In this document: piece by piece, positions 53,947 through 63,122 of the stretch | Position numbering within the stretch: position 1 is the stretch's first letter | Layout: each line of letters starts with the position of its first letter | Assembly: GCA_938045585.1 (NCBI GenBank) | Contig: CALIAU010000001.1 | Location: 62,001-126,000 of the forward strand | Source: an uncultured Saprospiraceae bacterium | GTDB taxonomy: Bacteria > Bacteroidota > Bacteroidia > Chitinophagales > Saprospiraceae | DNA length: 64,000 bases | Reading direction: 5' to 3' | The notes under the pieces: model-generated | The model's input: only the letters and a program-made list of their open reading frames with translations | What the model was told of the DNA's origin: nothing | Database searches by the model: none | Position numbers and translations under genes: made by a program

Positions 53947-54006
53947 TTACAATTCCTCTATTCATTTCGGGAATCAGAATTCTACCCTAAGCTGCGATAC
54001 TTGTCT

Positions 54007-54014
54007 TATCTTTG
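54007..54014 (+). promoter_or_regulatory. -7 promoter element at galE
   Basis: TATCTTTG is an exact TAnnTTTG and ends 4 bases before the GTG I use for galE. If active, the transcript would be leaderless or nearly so, or the TTG at 54001 could not be the start of this transcript. Confidence 0.5.
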
Positions 54015-54018
54015 TATC

Positions 54019-55059
54019 GTGAAGCAAAAAATTATTATTACGGGCGGCATGGGCTATATTGGTTCGCATACAGCTGTCGAACTAATCGAAAGTGGTTTTG
54101 CAGTTGTTATTATTGATAACTTATCGAATGCACGCGAAGAGGTACTAGATGGTATTCATAGCATTACAGGTGTAAGACCTGTTTTTGAAAAACTAGATTT
54201 GGTTGAACATGAAAAAACCTTAGCAGTCTTTGAAAAACACAAGGATGCAATTGGAGTTATTCATTTCGCAGCATTAAAGGCAGTAGGGGAGAGTGTGGCA
54301 AAACCTGGTTTGTATTTTAAAAATAACATTTTAAGTTTGGTCCATGTCCTTGAATGCATGGAGCGATTCCAGATTCCAAATCTAATATTTTCTTCTTCTT
54401 GTACCGTCTATGGTGAGCCAGATAAATTACCTGTAACAGAAGAAACGCCTACCAAAAAAGCAAATTCACCTTATGGGGCTACCAAACAAATAGGAGAGGA
54501 AGTCATCCAAGCAGAATTACATGCAAATTCCCAGTTAAAAGCAATATCTCTGCGTTACTTTAATCCAGTAGGTGCACATAACTCAGCAAAAATAGGAGAA
54601 CTTCCTCTGGGTGTTCCCAATAATCTCATGCCTTACATTACGCAAACAGCTCTTGGTATTCGTGAAGAGTTGTCTGTATTTGGTGCAGATTATAATACAA
54701 AAGATGGCACAGCGATACGAGATTACATACATGTTGTAGATCTTGCGAAAGCACATGTCTCAGCCTTGGATAGGCTTGCACATGATACACAAGAAAAGAA
54801 CTATGAAATATATAATATAGGAACAGGTAAGGGGTATACTGTATTGGAGGTGATTCATGCCTTTGAACGCGCAACGGGTCAAAGCATACAGTATAAAATG
54901 GTAACAAGGCGTGCGGGCGATGTAGAAGCGGTGTATGCAAATGCTAATCTAGCAAATGAAAAACTAGCTTGGTCTGCTCAGGAATCCTTAGAGACTATGT
55001 GTAGTAGTGCGTATACGTGGGAAAAAATGTACAGAGGAACAGAAAAGAGCGCAACTTAA
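54019..55059 (+). CDS. galE: UDP-glucose 4-epimerase
   Basis: I prefer the GTG at 54019 (VKQKIIITGGMGYIGSHTAVEL) to the TTG at 54001 because it begins right at the Rossmann strand and follows a -7 element; 346 residues. The NAD motif GGMGYIG, the active-site Ser region FSSSCTVYGEP and the YxxxK pair in SPYGATKQ are all present. It interconverts UDP-glucose and UDP-galactose for polysaccharide and lipopolysaccharide synthesis. Its stop overlaps the stop of the convergent small gene. Confidence 0.95.
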   Translation: MKQKIIITGGMGYIGSHTAVELIESGFAVVIIDNLSNAREEVLDGIHSITGVRPVFEKLDLVEHEKTLAVFEKHKDAIGVIHFAALKAVGESVAKPGLYFKNNILSLVHVLECMERFQIPNLIFSSSCTVYGEPDKLPVTEETPTKKANSPYGATKQIGEEVIQAELHANSQLKAISLRYFNPVGAHNSAKIGELPLGVPNNLMPYITQTALGIREELSVFGADYNTKDGTAIRDYIHVVDLAKAHVSALDRLAHDTQEKNYEIYNIGTGKGYTVLEVIHAFERATGQSIQYKMVTRRAGDVEAVYANANLANEKLAWSAQESLETMCSSAYTWEKMYRGTEKSAT

Positions 55060-55397
55060 TTTAAATACTTCTTTCTAAAGATGACACCTTTTTTAGCATC
55101 ATACCCAGGTTGTATACCTCTATGGATGAGGGCCTGTTTGTAATTAAATTTATTGGAGTCAATGATAAATACCCTGCAGGCTAAACACTTCTCTAATTCT
55201 TTATGAGACTTTTTCCAACAGTATGCCAGTTCTTGAGCTGTTGCATTATAGTTCTTGCTCCATTTCTTGGACATAACAACTTCAATAGTAAAGATACCAT
55301 TCTCGACTTCCAATAATTTAGAAGACAGGCCGAATCCAACCCGATAGTACATATCAGTTTCTACAAAGTGTTTCCTGTTAATTTCTTCTATATTCAT
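55056..55397 (-). CDS. Small protein of unknown function
   Basis: 113 residues from the ATG at 55397 (MNIEEINRKHFVETDMYYRVGFGLSS). Soluble and basic, with two Cys and Trp residues (SKKWSKNYNATAQELAYCWKKSHKELEKCLACRVFIID). I do not recognise the family. It converges on galE with a 4-base overlap of stop codons. Confidence 0.65.
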   Translation of the reverse strand: MNIEEINRKHFVETDMYYRVGFGLSSKLLEVENGIFTIEVVMSKKWSKNYNATAQELAYCWKKSHKELEKCLACRVFIIDSNKFNYKQALIHRGIQPGYDAKKGVIFRKKYLN

Positions 55398-55614
55398 CAC
55401 GACCTTATGAAAACAGAAATTATGCCACAATGCTGATCGTATTTGAATTTTTTGAATATGAGGCATATTATTTAAGTAAAGCCAAAGGATTTCCTATTTA
55501 TACCCTTGATTGTCAATGAGAAATGAATATCTATGTATGTATGCATTTTTTATTTTTTTCAATTAGACTTGCTTGGTTCGAACTAATTTCTATGAATTCA
55601 GTTATATTTCCATC

Positions 55615-56631
55615 ATGAGATATTTAGAGATTATATGGGAAGCGTATAGTGGATATGCTAGCTATTTGTGGTATGAAATAACCCATCCCGGGATCAACAA
55701 TTATTTTTATTGGCTAATCCTTATCTCCTTGTTCTTCTTTAGTCTCGAAATCATGAATCCTTGGAGGAAAACACAGGCTAGATTTCGAAAAGACTTTTGG
55801 TTGGATGTGTTTTATATGTTTTTCAACTTCTTTTTGTTTTCACTTATAATCTATAATGCAGCGTCGGATGTTTTTGTAAATCTGTTTAATGATGCAATTA
55901 AGGCGATAAGTAGTTTTGATTTGCAGGCGAGTAATCCAATGCGAGGTTTACCTATGTGGGGCATCTTACTGATAGGTTTTGTGGTGAGAGATTTTGTGCA
56001 ATGGATGACACATAGGTTATTACATCGATTTGAATTCTTGTGGGAATTCCATAAGGTGCATCACTCAGTAGAAGAGATGGGATTTGCAGCACACTTACGC
56101 TATCATTGGATGGAAACGATAGTGTATAGAACCCTAGAATATATTCCGCTTGCACTGCTGGGGATAGGTTTGTACGACTTTTTTATTATTCACATATTTA
56201 CTCTAGCCGTAGGTCATTACAATCATTCTAATATTACTGTATCTGGAAAAATTACAGGAGGAATTCTGGGAGGGGGCATTGGCTTGATCATAGCATGTTC
56301 ATTTTTTGACATACAGTTGTTAGACAATCCTTCTTTGGCTCTTCAAGTGACTACAGTCGGTATAGGAATAGTTTTGGGTAGTTTGCTTTTAGGTAGATTT
56401 ATGAAGTATTTATTCAATAGTCCCGAGATGCATATCTGGCATCATGCATACAATCTTCCTGAGGAAAGACGCTATGGTGTAAACTTTGGGTTGACGCTTG
56501 CGATTTGGGATTATCTTTTTGGAACTGCACATATTCCGGAAGATGGTAGGGATATACGCTTAGGCTTTAAGGGGATAGAAGAATTTCCTAGTACATTTAA
56601 AGATCAGACTCTGCATGGGTGGAAACGCTAA
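55615..56631 (+). CDS. Sterol desaturase/fatty acid hydroxylase family protein
   Basis: 338 residues from the ATG at 55615. Several membrane helices and the eight-His di-iron signature: HRLLH, FHKVHHS, and HIWHH near the C-terminus, plus GHYNHSN. The family hydroxylates or desaturates lipids using O2 and two iron ions. In Bacteroidota the substrate may be a sulfonolipid, fatty acid or carotenoid; not decidable here. Its end overlaps the convergent thioesterase gene by 35 bases. Confidence 0.88.
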   Translation: MRYLEIIWEAYSGYASYLWYEITHPGINNYFYWLILISLFFFSLEIMNPWRKTQARFRKDFWLDVFYMFFNFFLFSLIIYNAASDVFVNLFNDAIKAISSFDLQASNPMRGLPMWGILLIGFVVRDFVQWMTHRLLHRFEFLWEFHKVHHSVEEMGFAAHLRYHWMETIVYRTLEYIPLALLGIGLYDFFIIHIFTLAVGHYNHSNITVSGKITGGILGGGIGLIIACSFFDIQLLDNPSLALQVTTVGIGIVLGSLLLGRFMKYLFNSPEMHIWHHAYNLPEERRYGVNFGLTLAIWDYLFGTAHIPEDGRDIRLGFKGIEEFPSTFKDQTLHGWKR

Positions 56632-57331
56632 TAAGGGCAACTATTTTTTCATCATGTGCTTTTGTAGCTTTTAATAATGCTTCATTTTCCTCTTGATAAA
56701 ATGAAACCTGCAAATGATCTCCTAAGAGGACTTCAGATTTAAATAAGATTTTAAAATGACGGAAGCTCTTAAATTGCTCTTGCGGAATAGCTGCAAGCAT
56801 GTATTCAATTAACTTACTATTGTTGAGATGATTGTTCCAGTCCAGATCAAATCTGTTTATTACATAGTCAGTCACAGAGCTGGCTTCTTTTTCAAATCGA
56901 ATTTTGAAATTTGTTTTAGCTAAGTTGGATTTTGGAAGTTGAATGTCGAATAGATGTTTTGGTAGCTTATCCATTTTACGCGTCTCAAGATGGATAACGG
57001 CCCATTGTGAGCGTGCCTCTGCAACTAAGTTGTTTTCTTGATCAAATACCTGCCATTCTCTGTAAGCGAAGAATTTATCAAAGTCTGAAGGATAGGTTTC
57101 CACACGTAAGACTGCATTTAGAAGTGGGTAACTGAACACCTCCATTTCTTTTTTAATGAGAACCCAAGTTTTATTTGCCATGCGTGTATCCCAGATAGAT
57201 GCTCCTAGTAGAATAGCATGTTGTAAAGATGCCTCCTGCAGCATACGCAGCAGAGCGGGGAGATGCATGTGTTTGTCTGCACTGACATCGTGCGCGCGGA
57301 CACGGTAATTTGCTATGTGTTTTCCTTCCAT
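56597..57331 (-). CDS. Acyl-ACP thioesterase family protein
   Basis: I use the ATG at 57331 (MEGKHIANYRVRAHDVSADKHMHLPALLRMLQEASLQHA), 244 residues; the 413-residue ORF-track form runs antisense into recQ and is not credible. Two hotdog domains: the first with HLPALLRMLQEASLQHA, the second with VINRFDLDWNNHLNNSKLIEYML (the DxNxHxNN motif of FatA/FatB-type enzymes). It releases fatty acids from acyl carrier protein or acyl-CoA. It is divergent from recQ. Confidence 0.87.
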   Translation of the reverse strand: MEGKHIANYRVRAHDVSADKHMHLPALLRMLQEASLQHAILLGASIWDTRMANKTWVLIKKEMEVFSYPLLNAVLRVETYPSDFDKFFAYREWQVFDQENNLVAEARSQWAVIHLETRKMDKLPKHLFDIQLPKSNLAKTNFKIRFEKEASSVTDYVINRFDLDWNNHLNNSKLIEYMLAAIPQEQFKSFRHFKILFKSEVLLGDHLQVSFYQEENEALLKATKAHDEKIVALISVSTHAESDL

Positions 57332-57418
57332 GCGTAATAATAGTTTGTAAACAAATGATTTTCTATGTTTACAAGCACGTTCAAAATTACATAAGTATTT
57401 AGTACTTAGATAGAATTC

Positions 57419-59218
57419 ATGCATAAGGATACCATACATACGATTCTCAAGGATACATTTGGTTATTCTTCCTTCCGTGGGAGGCAAGAAGAAATCATCA
57501 CGGATGTATTGCAGGGCAAGGATGCGCTGGTGATTATGCCCACAGGAGGAGGAAAGTCTATATGCTATCAGATTCCTTCCTTGGCAAAAGAAGGTTTTGG
57601 TGTTGTCGTTTCTCCTTTGATCGCCCTGATGGACGATCAGGTAACTGCACTGAAGCAGATGGGAGTCAATGCTGCAGCCCTGCATAGTAATTCTGTAGAT
57701 AGTCAAACGGTATATGCAGATATTGATAAGGGAACACTGGATGTGCTGTATGTTTCTCCAGAGAAAATCCTTAGCATGGGCTTTATGGATTTTCTTAAAG
57801 AGAAAGAGGTGGCCTTGTTTGCTATAGATGAAGCGCATTGTGTTTCTGTCTGGGGTAATGATTTTAGACCAGACTATGTAAAGTTGTCTGTGCTAAAAGA
57901 GCAGTTTCCGCAAACGCCCATGTTGGCCCTAACAGCTACAGCAGATAGCACAACCCAAGATGATATTATTGGCCAATTGAAACTGAACGTACAGAATAAA
58001 TTTATTTCCAGTTTTGAAAGAGAAAATATTAAGACGATAGCACGCTCAGGCTTAAAACGTAAAGAGCAAATCATTTCTTTTTTGCGACAGCACCATGATG
58101 AGGCTGGCATAATCTATTGTCTGAGTAGAAAAAGTACAGAACAATTGGCAAGTTCATTAAAGGGGCGTGGTTTTAAGGCAGAAGCCTATCATGCCGGTTT
58201 AGATGCAGCTCTAAGAAGAAAGGTGCAAACTGATTTTCAGAATGATGATCTGCAGATTGTTTGTGCAACGATAGCCTTTGGTATGGGAATCGACAAACCT
58301 AATATTCGCTGGGTGGTGCATTACAATATGCCTAAGAACATTGAGTCGTATTATCAAGAAATAGGAAGAGCAGGAAGAGATGGGCATCCGTCTGAAACTT
58401 TATTGTTTTATAGTTGGGGTGACTACGTTAATCTAAAACGATTTATAGACGAGGGTAGTGCAGAGAAAGATTTTAAAATAGTACAAACTGCTAAGTTAGA
58501 TCGCATGTGGCAATTTGCTACTGCTATTAGTTGTAGAACCAATGTGGTCCTAAACTATTTCGGAGAGTATAAAGACGCAGCATGCAATCACTGTGATAAC
58601 TGCATTCATCCTCCAGAAGTATTTGACGGAACAAGGTATGTGCAGATGATACTTTCAGCTGTCATTCGTACGCGAGAAGCCGTAGGGATAAATGTGCTCA
58701 TCGATATTTTACGAGGAGGGTTTACACAAGAAATAAAACACAATCAATACAACCTGATAAAAACCTATGGAGTAGGGCGTGATATTCCATTTCTTGACTG
58801 GAAGCATTATGTAACCCAATGCATAAATCAGGGTGTACTGCGCATTGATTTTAAGGATGGTTCGCGATTAAAAACAACACCGCTGTCTATGCCAGTATTA
58901 AAGGAAGGCAAAGAGATACAACTTGCACGCTTTGTACCAGAAAATAGAAAGAAGAAAGCAAAAATCACAAAGTTGAGTATTGATACTACAGATGCTGACT
59001 CTAATTTAGTTGCAACCTTAAGAGAGTGGCGCACGGATAAGGCTAGAGAATTGGGTGTGCCTGCTTACATTGTGTTTAATGATAAGGCTTTGTTGCAAAT
59101 TGCAACTTTGAAGCCTCGATCATCTGCCGCCTTGTTAGCAGTGGAAGGGATTGGCAAAGTAAAATTAGGGAAGTATGGTCCGGCTATTTTGGCAATGGTA
59201 GATGAGAGTAGTGCGTAA
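57419..59218 (+). CDS. recQ: ATP-dependent DNA helicase RecQ
   Basis: 599 residues, typical of short RecQ. Helicase motifs: Walker A MPTGGGKSICYQ, motif II IDEAHCVSVWGNDFRPDY, motif VI QEIGRAGRDGHPSE. The RQC zinc-binding cysteines are in CRTNVVLNYFGE and CNHCDNCI. A C-terminal HRDC domain starts near VATLREWRTDKARELGVPAYIVFND. It unwinds 3'-5' in recombination and repair of stalled forks. Divergent from the thioesterase with 87 bases between. Confidence 0.96.
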   Translation: MHKDTIHTILKDTFGYSSFRGRQEEIITDVLQGKDALVIMPTGGGKSICYQIPSLAKEGFGVVVSPLIALMDDQVTALKQMGVNAAALHSNSVDSQTVYADIDKGTLDVLYVSPEKILSMGFMDFLKEKEVALFAIDEAHCVSVWGNDFRPDYVKLSVLKEQFPQTPMLALTATADSTTQDDIIGQLKLNVQNKFISSFERENIKTIARSGLKRKEQIISFLRQHHDEAGIIYCLSRKSTEQLASSLKGRGFKAEAYHAGLDAALRRKVQTDFQNDDLQIVCATIAFGMGIDKPNIRWVVHYNMPKNIESYYQEIGRAGRDGHPSETLLFYSWGDYVNLKRFIDEGSAEKDFKIVQTAKLDRMWQFATAISCRTNVVLNYFGEYKDAACNHCDNCIHPPEVFDGTRYVQMILSAVIRTREAVGINVLIDILRGGFTQEIKHNQYNLIKTYGVGRDIPFLDWKHYVTQCINQGVLRIDFKDGSRLKTTPLSMPVLKEGKEIQLARFVPENRKKKAKITKLSIDTTDADSNLVATLREWRTDKARELGVPAYIVFNDKALLQIATLKPRSSAALLAVEGIGKVKLGKYGPAILAMVDESSA

Positions 59219-59611
59219 AGCGGCTTGACTGCCTATGCACGTAGGTAGGTTTCATAATTGTTTACACCTGTATCCTTCTCTCTCTCTCTTTCGTCCGTTT
59301 CGTCCCTTACGTTATATTCTCGTCTTTTAAAATATATCGATCTCTCCGTCTTGTATTCCGCGTGAGTCTGCCTGGATGGCACCGCAGGTGGTCGCGAAGC
59401 GACCGAGCCGAGTAGGCGAGTCAGGAAGGGAGCGACCTCCATCCTTGGGATGGATGGGCACGCCCAAATAATCAATGGAATCAGTTTCTTTTCGGAAAGT
59501 TTGCTTTTCCACTCATTCTCTAGTGAAATAAGGGTAAATAAGCAATAATTGTGTATTTTCGCAGCCGTTTAAAATGAATAACAAACTTAAAATCAATAAA
59601 TTATACAGATT
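59219..59611. other. Intergenic region with GC-rich repeats and a TC microsatellite
   Basis: About 390 bases without a credible gene. It contains a degenerate CTGCCTATGCACGTAGGTAGG element near 59229, a run of TC dinucleotides (~59275-59290), and a GC-rich hairpin block (59360-59470). The two minus-strand ORFs here lie in these repeats. Confidence 0.7.
59360..59470. repeat. GC-rich hairpin block (copy 3 region)
   Basis: Perfect hairpins GGTCGC-GAA-GCGACC (59390-59404) and CCATCC-TTG-GGATGG (59439-59453) plus TGGGC-AC-GCCCA, in a stretch far richer in GC than the flanks. No T-run follows, so terminator function is not evident. It resembles the blocks at 12.2 and 43.6 kb in character. Confidence 0.6.
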
Positions 59612-61792
59612 ATGGGACAGAATTTAATCTATATGATTCCGGTCTTTGGAGTGATTGCCTTGATGTACACATTTTGGAAGTCAGCTTGGGTAACTAAGCA
59701 AGAGGTAGGATCAGCAAAGATGGCTGGGATTGCTAAGAATATTTCAGATGGTGCTATGGCTTTCTTGAAAGCTGAATATAAGGTACTCTCCATTTTTGTG
59801 GCAGTGGTGGCATGTCTTATGTTATGGAGTGGAACTACAGAAGGTTCGTCTCCACTCGTAGCCTTATCGTTTGTTCTAGGAGCATTTTGCTCGGCGCTAG
59901 CAGGCTTTATAGGAATGAAGGTGGCAACAAAGGCAAATGTTAGAACGACAAACGCAGCAAGAACAAGTTTAGGGAAAGCCTTAGAAGTTGCATTTGCAGG
60001 AGGTGCAGTAATGGGACTAGGTGTTGTAGGACTGGGAGTCTTAGGATTAGGTACCCTTTTACTAGCATATAGTAATATGGGCTGGGATATATCAAAAATT
60101 ATTACTGTAATCACAGGTTTTTCTTTTGGAGCGTCTTCCATTGCACTTTTCGCTAGAGTTGGAGGAGGTATCTATACAAAAGCTGCTGATGTGGGAGCGG
60201 ATTTGGTAGGGAAAGTGGAAGCAGGAATTCCTGAGGATCACCCATTGAACCCAGCAACTATTGCAGATAATGTAGGGGATAATGTAGGAGATGTTGCGGG
60301 TATGGGAGCGGATCTTTTCGAATCGTATGTAGGATCTATTATTGGAACGATGGTACTAGGAGCTACGTTTATAGGCGCTAGCGGATTTGATGTAGCTAAT
60401 CAGTTTAATGGATTAAACGCAGTATTGCTTCCACTTGTCTTAGCCTGTGTAGGAATTGTATCTTCTATTATAGGAACGTTCTTTGTGAAAGTGAAGGAAG
60501 GTGGAGATCCTCAGAAAGCATTGAATACCGGAGAATTTGTAGCGGCAGGGTTAATGCTCGTAGCTACATTCTTTATTATCAGGTGGATGTTACCAGCTGA
60601 TTGGACTTTTGGTGGTGCTGATTATGGTGCTATGGGTGTATTCTATGCGGTACTTTTTGGACTTGTATCAGGGTTATTGATAGGATTAGTAACCGAGCAT
60701 TACACAGGAACAGGTACAAAGGCTGTACAGTCTATCGTAAATCAGTCTGTAACCGGAGCGGCAACGAACATTATCGCTGGTTTAGGAGTAGGGATGATTT
60801 CAACAGTAATTCCAATCTTAATCTTAGCAGCAGCAATTATTGCAGCGCATCATTTTGCTGGTCTCTACGGGATTGCAATCGCAGCAGTAGGTATGTTATC
60901 GAATACAGGAATTCAGTTAGCAGTAGATGCATACGGACCTATTGCAGATAATGCAGGTGGAATAGCAGAAATGGCGGAATTGGAAAAAGAAGTAAGACAA
61001 AAAACAGATAAATTGGATGCAGTTGGAAATACAACGGCAGCAATTGGTAAAGGATTTGCAATAGGTTCTGCAGCCTTAACGACTTTGGCATTATTTGCTG
61101 CCTATATCACAGCATACAATGTAGCCAACCCAGATAATATTCTTACTGGGATTGATATCATGAACCCAAAGGTTATGGCAGCACTTCTCGTAGGAGGTAT
61201 GCTTCCGTTTCTTTTCTCTGCATTGTCTATGAATGCAGTGGGAAGGGCAGCAATGGATATGATTCAAGAGGTGAGAAGACAGTTCAAGGATATTCCTGAA
61301 TTAACAAAGGCACTTGCTATGATGAGAAAGAATGAAGGGAGAGAGATGAAAGATTGGAGCGAGTCAGATAGAAAAGTGTTTGATGCTGCAGAAGGAAAAG
61401 CGGAATATGATAAGTGTGTAGCAATTTCTACAAAGGCTTCCATTCGTGAAATGGTCTTACCTGGTATGATCGCAGTACTATCACCTGTACTTGTTGGATT
61501 TTTAGGAGGAGCAGAAATGCTTGGAGGATTACTTGCTGGTGTGACAGTGTGCGGTGTGCTTATGGCAATCTTCCAATCGAATGCTGGGGGAGCATGGGAT
61601 AATGCAAAGAAGATGTTTGAAGAAGGCGTAGAAGTAGATGGTAAGAAGTATTACAAAGGTTCAGATGCACACAAAGCAACTGTGGTAGGTGATACTGTAG
61701 GAGATCCATTTAAGGATACATCAGGACCTTCACTAAATATATTATTGAAGTTGATGACAGTGGTTGCACTTGTAATTGCACCATTTATCTAG
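59612..61792 (+). CDS. hppA: Membrane-bound pyrophosphatase (K+-stimulated, Na+ or H+ pump)
   Basis: 726 residues, about sixteen helices. The catalytic segments are [51 protein letters not shown] and [17 protein letters not shown]. The residue after GNTT in [19 protein letters not shown] is Ala, the mark of the K+-dependent class (Lys in K+-independent enzymes). It couples PPi hydrolysis to Na+ or H+ export; Na+ pumping is common in this class and fits a marine host, but the ion is inferred. A clear terminator follows. Confidence 0.95.
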   Translation: MGQNLIYMIPVFGVIALMYTFWKSAWVTKQEVGSAKMAGIAKNISDGAMAFLKAEYKVLSIFVAVVACLMLWSGTTEGSSPLVALSFVLGAFCSALAGFIGMKVATKANVRTTNAARTSLGKALEVAFAGGAVMGLGVVGLGVLGLGTLLLAYSNMGWDISKIITVITGFSFGASSIALFARVGGGIYTKAADVGADLVGKVEAGIPEDHPLNPATIADNVGDNVGDVAGMGADLFESYVGSIIGTMVLGATFIGASGFDVANQFNGLNAVLLPLVLACVGIVSSIIGTFFVKVKEGGDPQKALNTGEFVAAGLMLVATFFIIRWMLPADWTFGGADYGAMGVFYAVLFGLVSGLLIGLVTEHYTGTGTKAVQSIVNQSVTGAATNIIAGLGVGMISTVIPILILAAAIIAAHHFAGLYGIAIAAVGMLSNTGIQLAVDAYGPIADNAGGIAEMAELEKEVRQKTDKLDAVGNTTAAIGKGFAIGSAALTTLALFAAYITAYNVANPDNILTGIDIMNPKVMAALLVGGMLPFLFSALSMNAVGRAAMDMIQEVRRQFKDIPELTKALAMMRKNEGREMKDWSESDRKVFDAAEGKAEYDKCVAISTKASIREMVLPGMIAVLSPVLVGFLGGAEMLGGLLAGVTVCGVLMAIFQSNAGGAWDNAKKMFEEGVEVDGKKYYKGSDAHKATVVGDTVGDPFKDTSGPSLNILLKLMTVVALVIAPFI

Positions 61793-61814
61793 AAAATATA
61801 TCATTACAATATAT

Positions 61815-61851
61815 AAGCAGCTTTGACCAGAGTGTTAAAGCTGCTTTTTTT
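61815..61851 (+). terminator. Terminator of hppA
   Basis: AAGCAGCTTT, 12-base loop, AAAGCTGCTT then TTTTTTA: a 10-bp perfect stem with T-run 23 bases after the stop. Confidence 0.9.
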
Positions 61852-61910
61852 ATTGACTGCACAATGAAAGATATCTACATTTGAGGAATTGAAATAATCT
61901 ACATTGATAG

Positions 61911-61943
61911 GGTAATTCGGAGTTTTCTGGATTACCTTTTTTT
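61911..61943 (+). terminator. Second terminator-like hairpin before the toxin-antitoxin pair
   Basis: GGTAATTC, 10-base loop, GGATTACC then TTTTTTT: an 8-bp stem with one G-U pair. It is about 60 bases past the hppA terminator, with no gene between, so it may end a short RNA or back up the first. Confidence 0.6.
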
Positions 61944-61995
61944 ATTGGGTATAGTTATAAAAGTTAGTTATGCGTATGATATGATGAACTAATGG

Positions 61996-62029
61996 GTAAT
62001 ATTACTTGTTTAATAAGGTAAAAATACCT
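61996..62029. promoter_or_regulatory. Dyads upstream of the antitoxin gene
   Basis: GTAATATTAC (61996-62005), a perfect 10-bp palindrome, and AGGTA-AAAA-TACCT (62016-62029) lie within 45 bases of the antitoxin ATG. Xre-type antitoxins usually repress their own promoter, so these are candidate operators. Confidence 0.45.
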
Positions 62030-62039
62030 ATATTGAACT

Positions 62040-62462
62040 ATGACATCTAGAGAAAAGAAACTATATACCGCAATACCCTCTCAAATAAATCCTGTACAGG
62101 TATTGGAATTAGTCCACAAAGGATCTGTGACGTCTAAGTATATGCATATACTTAAGAGTGTTTCTGAGATAGCAGACGATGTTATTTCGCAGTGGCTAAA
62201 TATCAATGTCAAGACATTTAGAAGCTACAAGTCTAAGAATGTAAAAATCAAAGAAGACTTGCAAGAACATACCCTGATGTTGTTATCATTAATGCGGCAC
62301 GGGGAAGAGGTGTTTGGGGATACAGAGACCTTCAATACTTGGTTAGACACGGACAACTTTTTTTTAAATTGGAAGAAGCCCAATGTCTATCTAAATACTA
62401 TTTCAGGTATACAGTTTGTTGACGACCAGTTGACAGGTATGGAGTATGGAGACAACGCATAG
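62040..62462 (+). CDS. Xre/ParS-type antitoxin (DUF2384)
   Basis: 140 residues. The middle (ISQWLNINVKTFRSYKSKNVKIKEDLQEHTLMLLSLMRHGEEVFGDTETFNTWLDTDNFFLNWKKP) has the Xre-like HTH followed by the MbcA/ParS/Xre toxin-binding region. The RES toxin gene follows with 5 bases between. The antitoxin neutralises the toxin and usually represses the operon. Confidence 0.88.
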   Translation: MTSREKKLYTAIPSQINPVQVLELVHKGSVTSKYMHILKSVSEIADDVISQWLNINVKTFRSYKSKNVKIKEDLQEHTLMLLSLMRHGEEVFGDTETFNTWLDTDNFFLNWKKPNVYLNTISGIQFVDDQLTGMEYGDNA

Positions 62463-62467
62463 CAAGG

Positions 62468-62929
62468 ATGGAAGTGTATCGCATTGCAGCAGAGAAATTT
62501 GCTAATAATTTATTTGCTTCTGGAAGACCTGCACGTTGGAATGCTAAAAATCAATTTGTTCTCTATACAGGAAGTTCGCGATCTCTTTGCGCCCTAGAAT
62601 TACTTGTCCGGCGGGCAGCAATCAAAACTAAGATTCCTTACAAGATCATGTGCATAGAACTTAGTATTACAAAGAAACAGATCCAGCAAATACGATTAGA
62701 GGATCTAGGTAATAATTGGAGGACTACAGGTGCCTACGCAGACCTGCGAAAACGTGGTTCGGATTGGTATCTACGTGCAGATAAAATGGTACTCAGTGTG
62801 CCCTCAGCTGTGATTCCACAAGAGCAAAATTATATTATTAATACCCAACATAGAGACTATAGTAAGGCAGCTAAACTTATTAAGGCTGAAGAGTTCCTTT
62901 GGGACGAACGATTATTACTTAATGATTAA
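62468..62929 (+). CDS. RES-domain toxin
   Basis: 153 residues. The RES pattern is visible: VYRIAAEKFANNLFASGRPARWNAKNQFVLYTGSSRSLCALELLVRRAA, then WRTTGAYADLRKRGSDWYLRADKMVLSVPSAVIPQEQNYIINTQH. Arg, Tyr and Ser/Glu of the Arg-Glu-Ser-type site fit. Members degrade NAD+ and halt growth when not held by the Xre antitoxin. It forms a complete type II pair with the preceding gene. Confidence 0.9.
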   Translation: MEVYRIAAEKFANNLFASGRPARWNAKNQFVLYTGSSRSLCALELLVRRAAIKTKIPYKIMCIELSITKKQIQQIRLEDLGNNWRTTGAYADLRKRGSDWYLRADKMVLSVPSAVIPQEQNYIINTQHRDYSKAAKLIKAEEFLWDERLLLND

Positions 62930-63122
62930 AAAAGCGTCCTGATTTAGACAATCATTTATCCAAGCCATCTATTTTGATAAAATTCAACCAATATGCTTAT
63001 ACAAATGAACGTTAGAAGCTCTAGAACGTTATACATTAGTTAAATGGCCATTAAGGACAATCTATTGAAAACTTTTATCGTCCAAAAACTATATATTTAT
63101 AAAGACTATTTTCTAATAAAAA

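Noticed and set aside
57332-57838. N-terminal extension of the thioesterase ORF (track start 57838)
   Set aside because: It lies antisense within recQ, has no thioesterase-like sequence before residue ~169, and the ATG at 57331 gives the normal family N-terminus.
59233-59512. Two minus-strand ORFs between recQ and hppA
   Set aside because: They are made of the GC-rich hairpins and TC/GA microsatellite (e.g. DEREREKDTG) and overlap one another in different frames.
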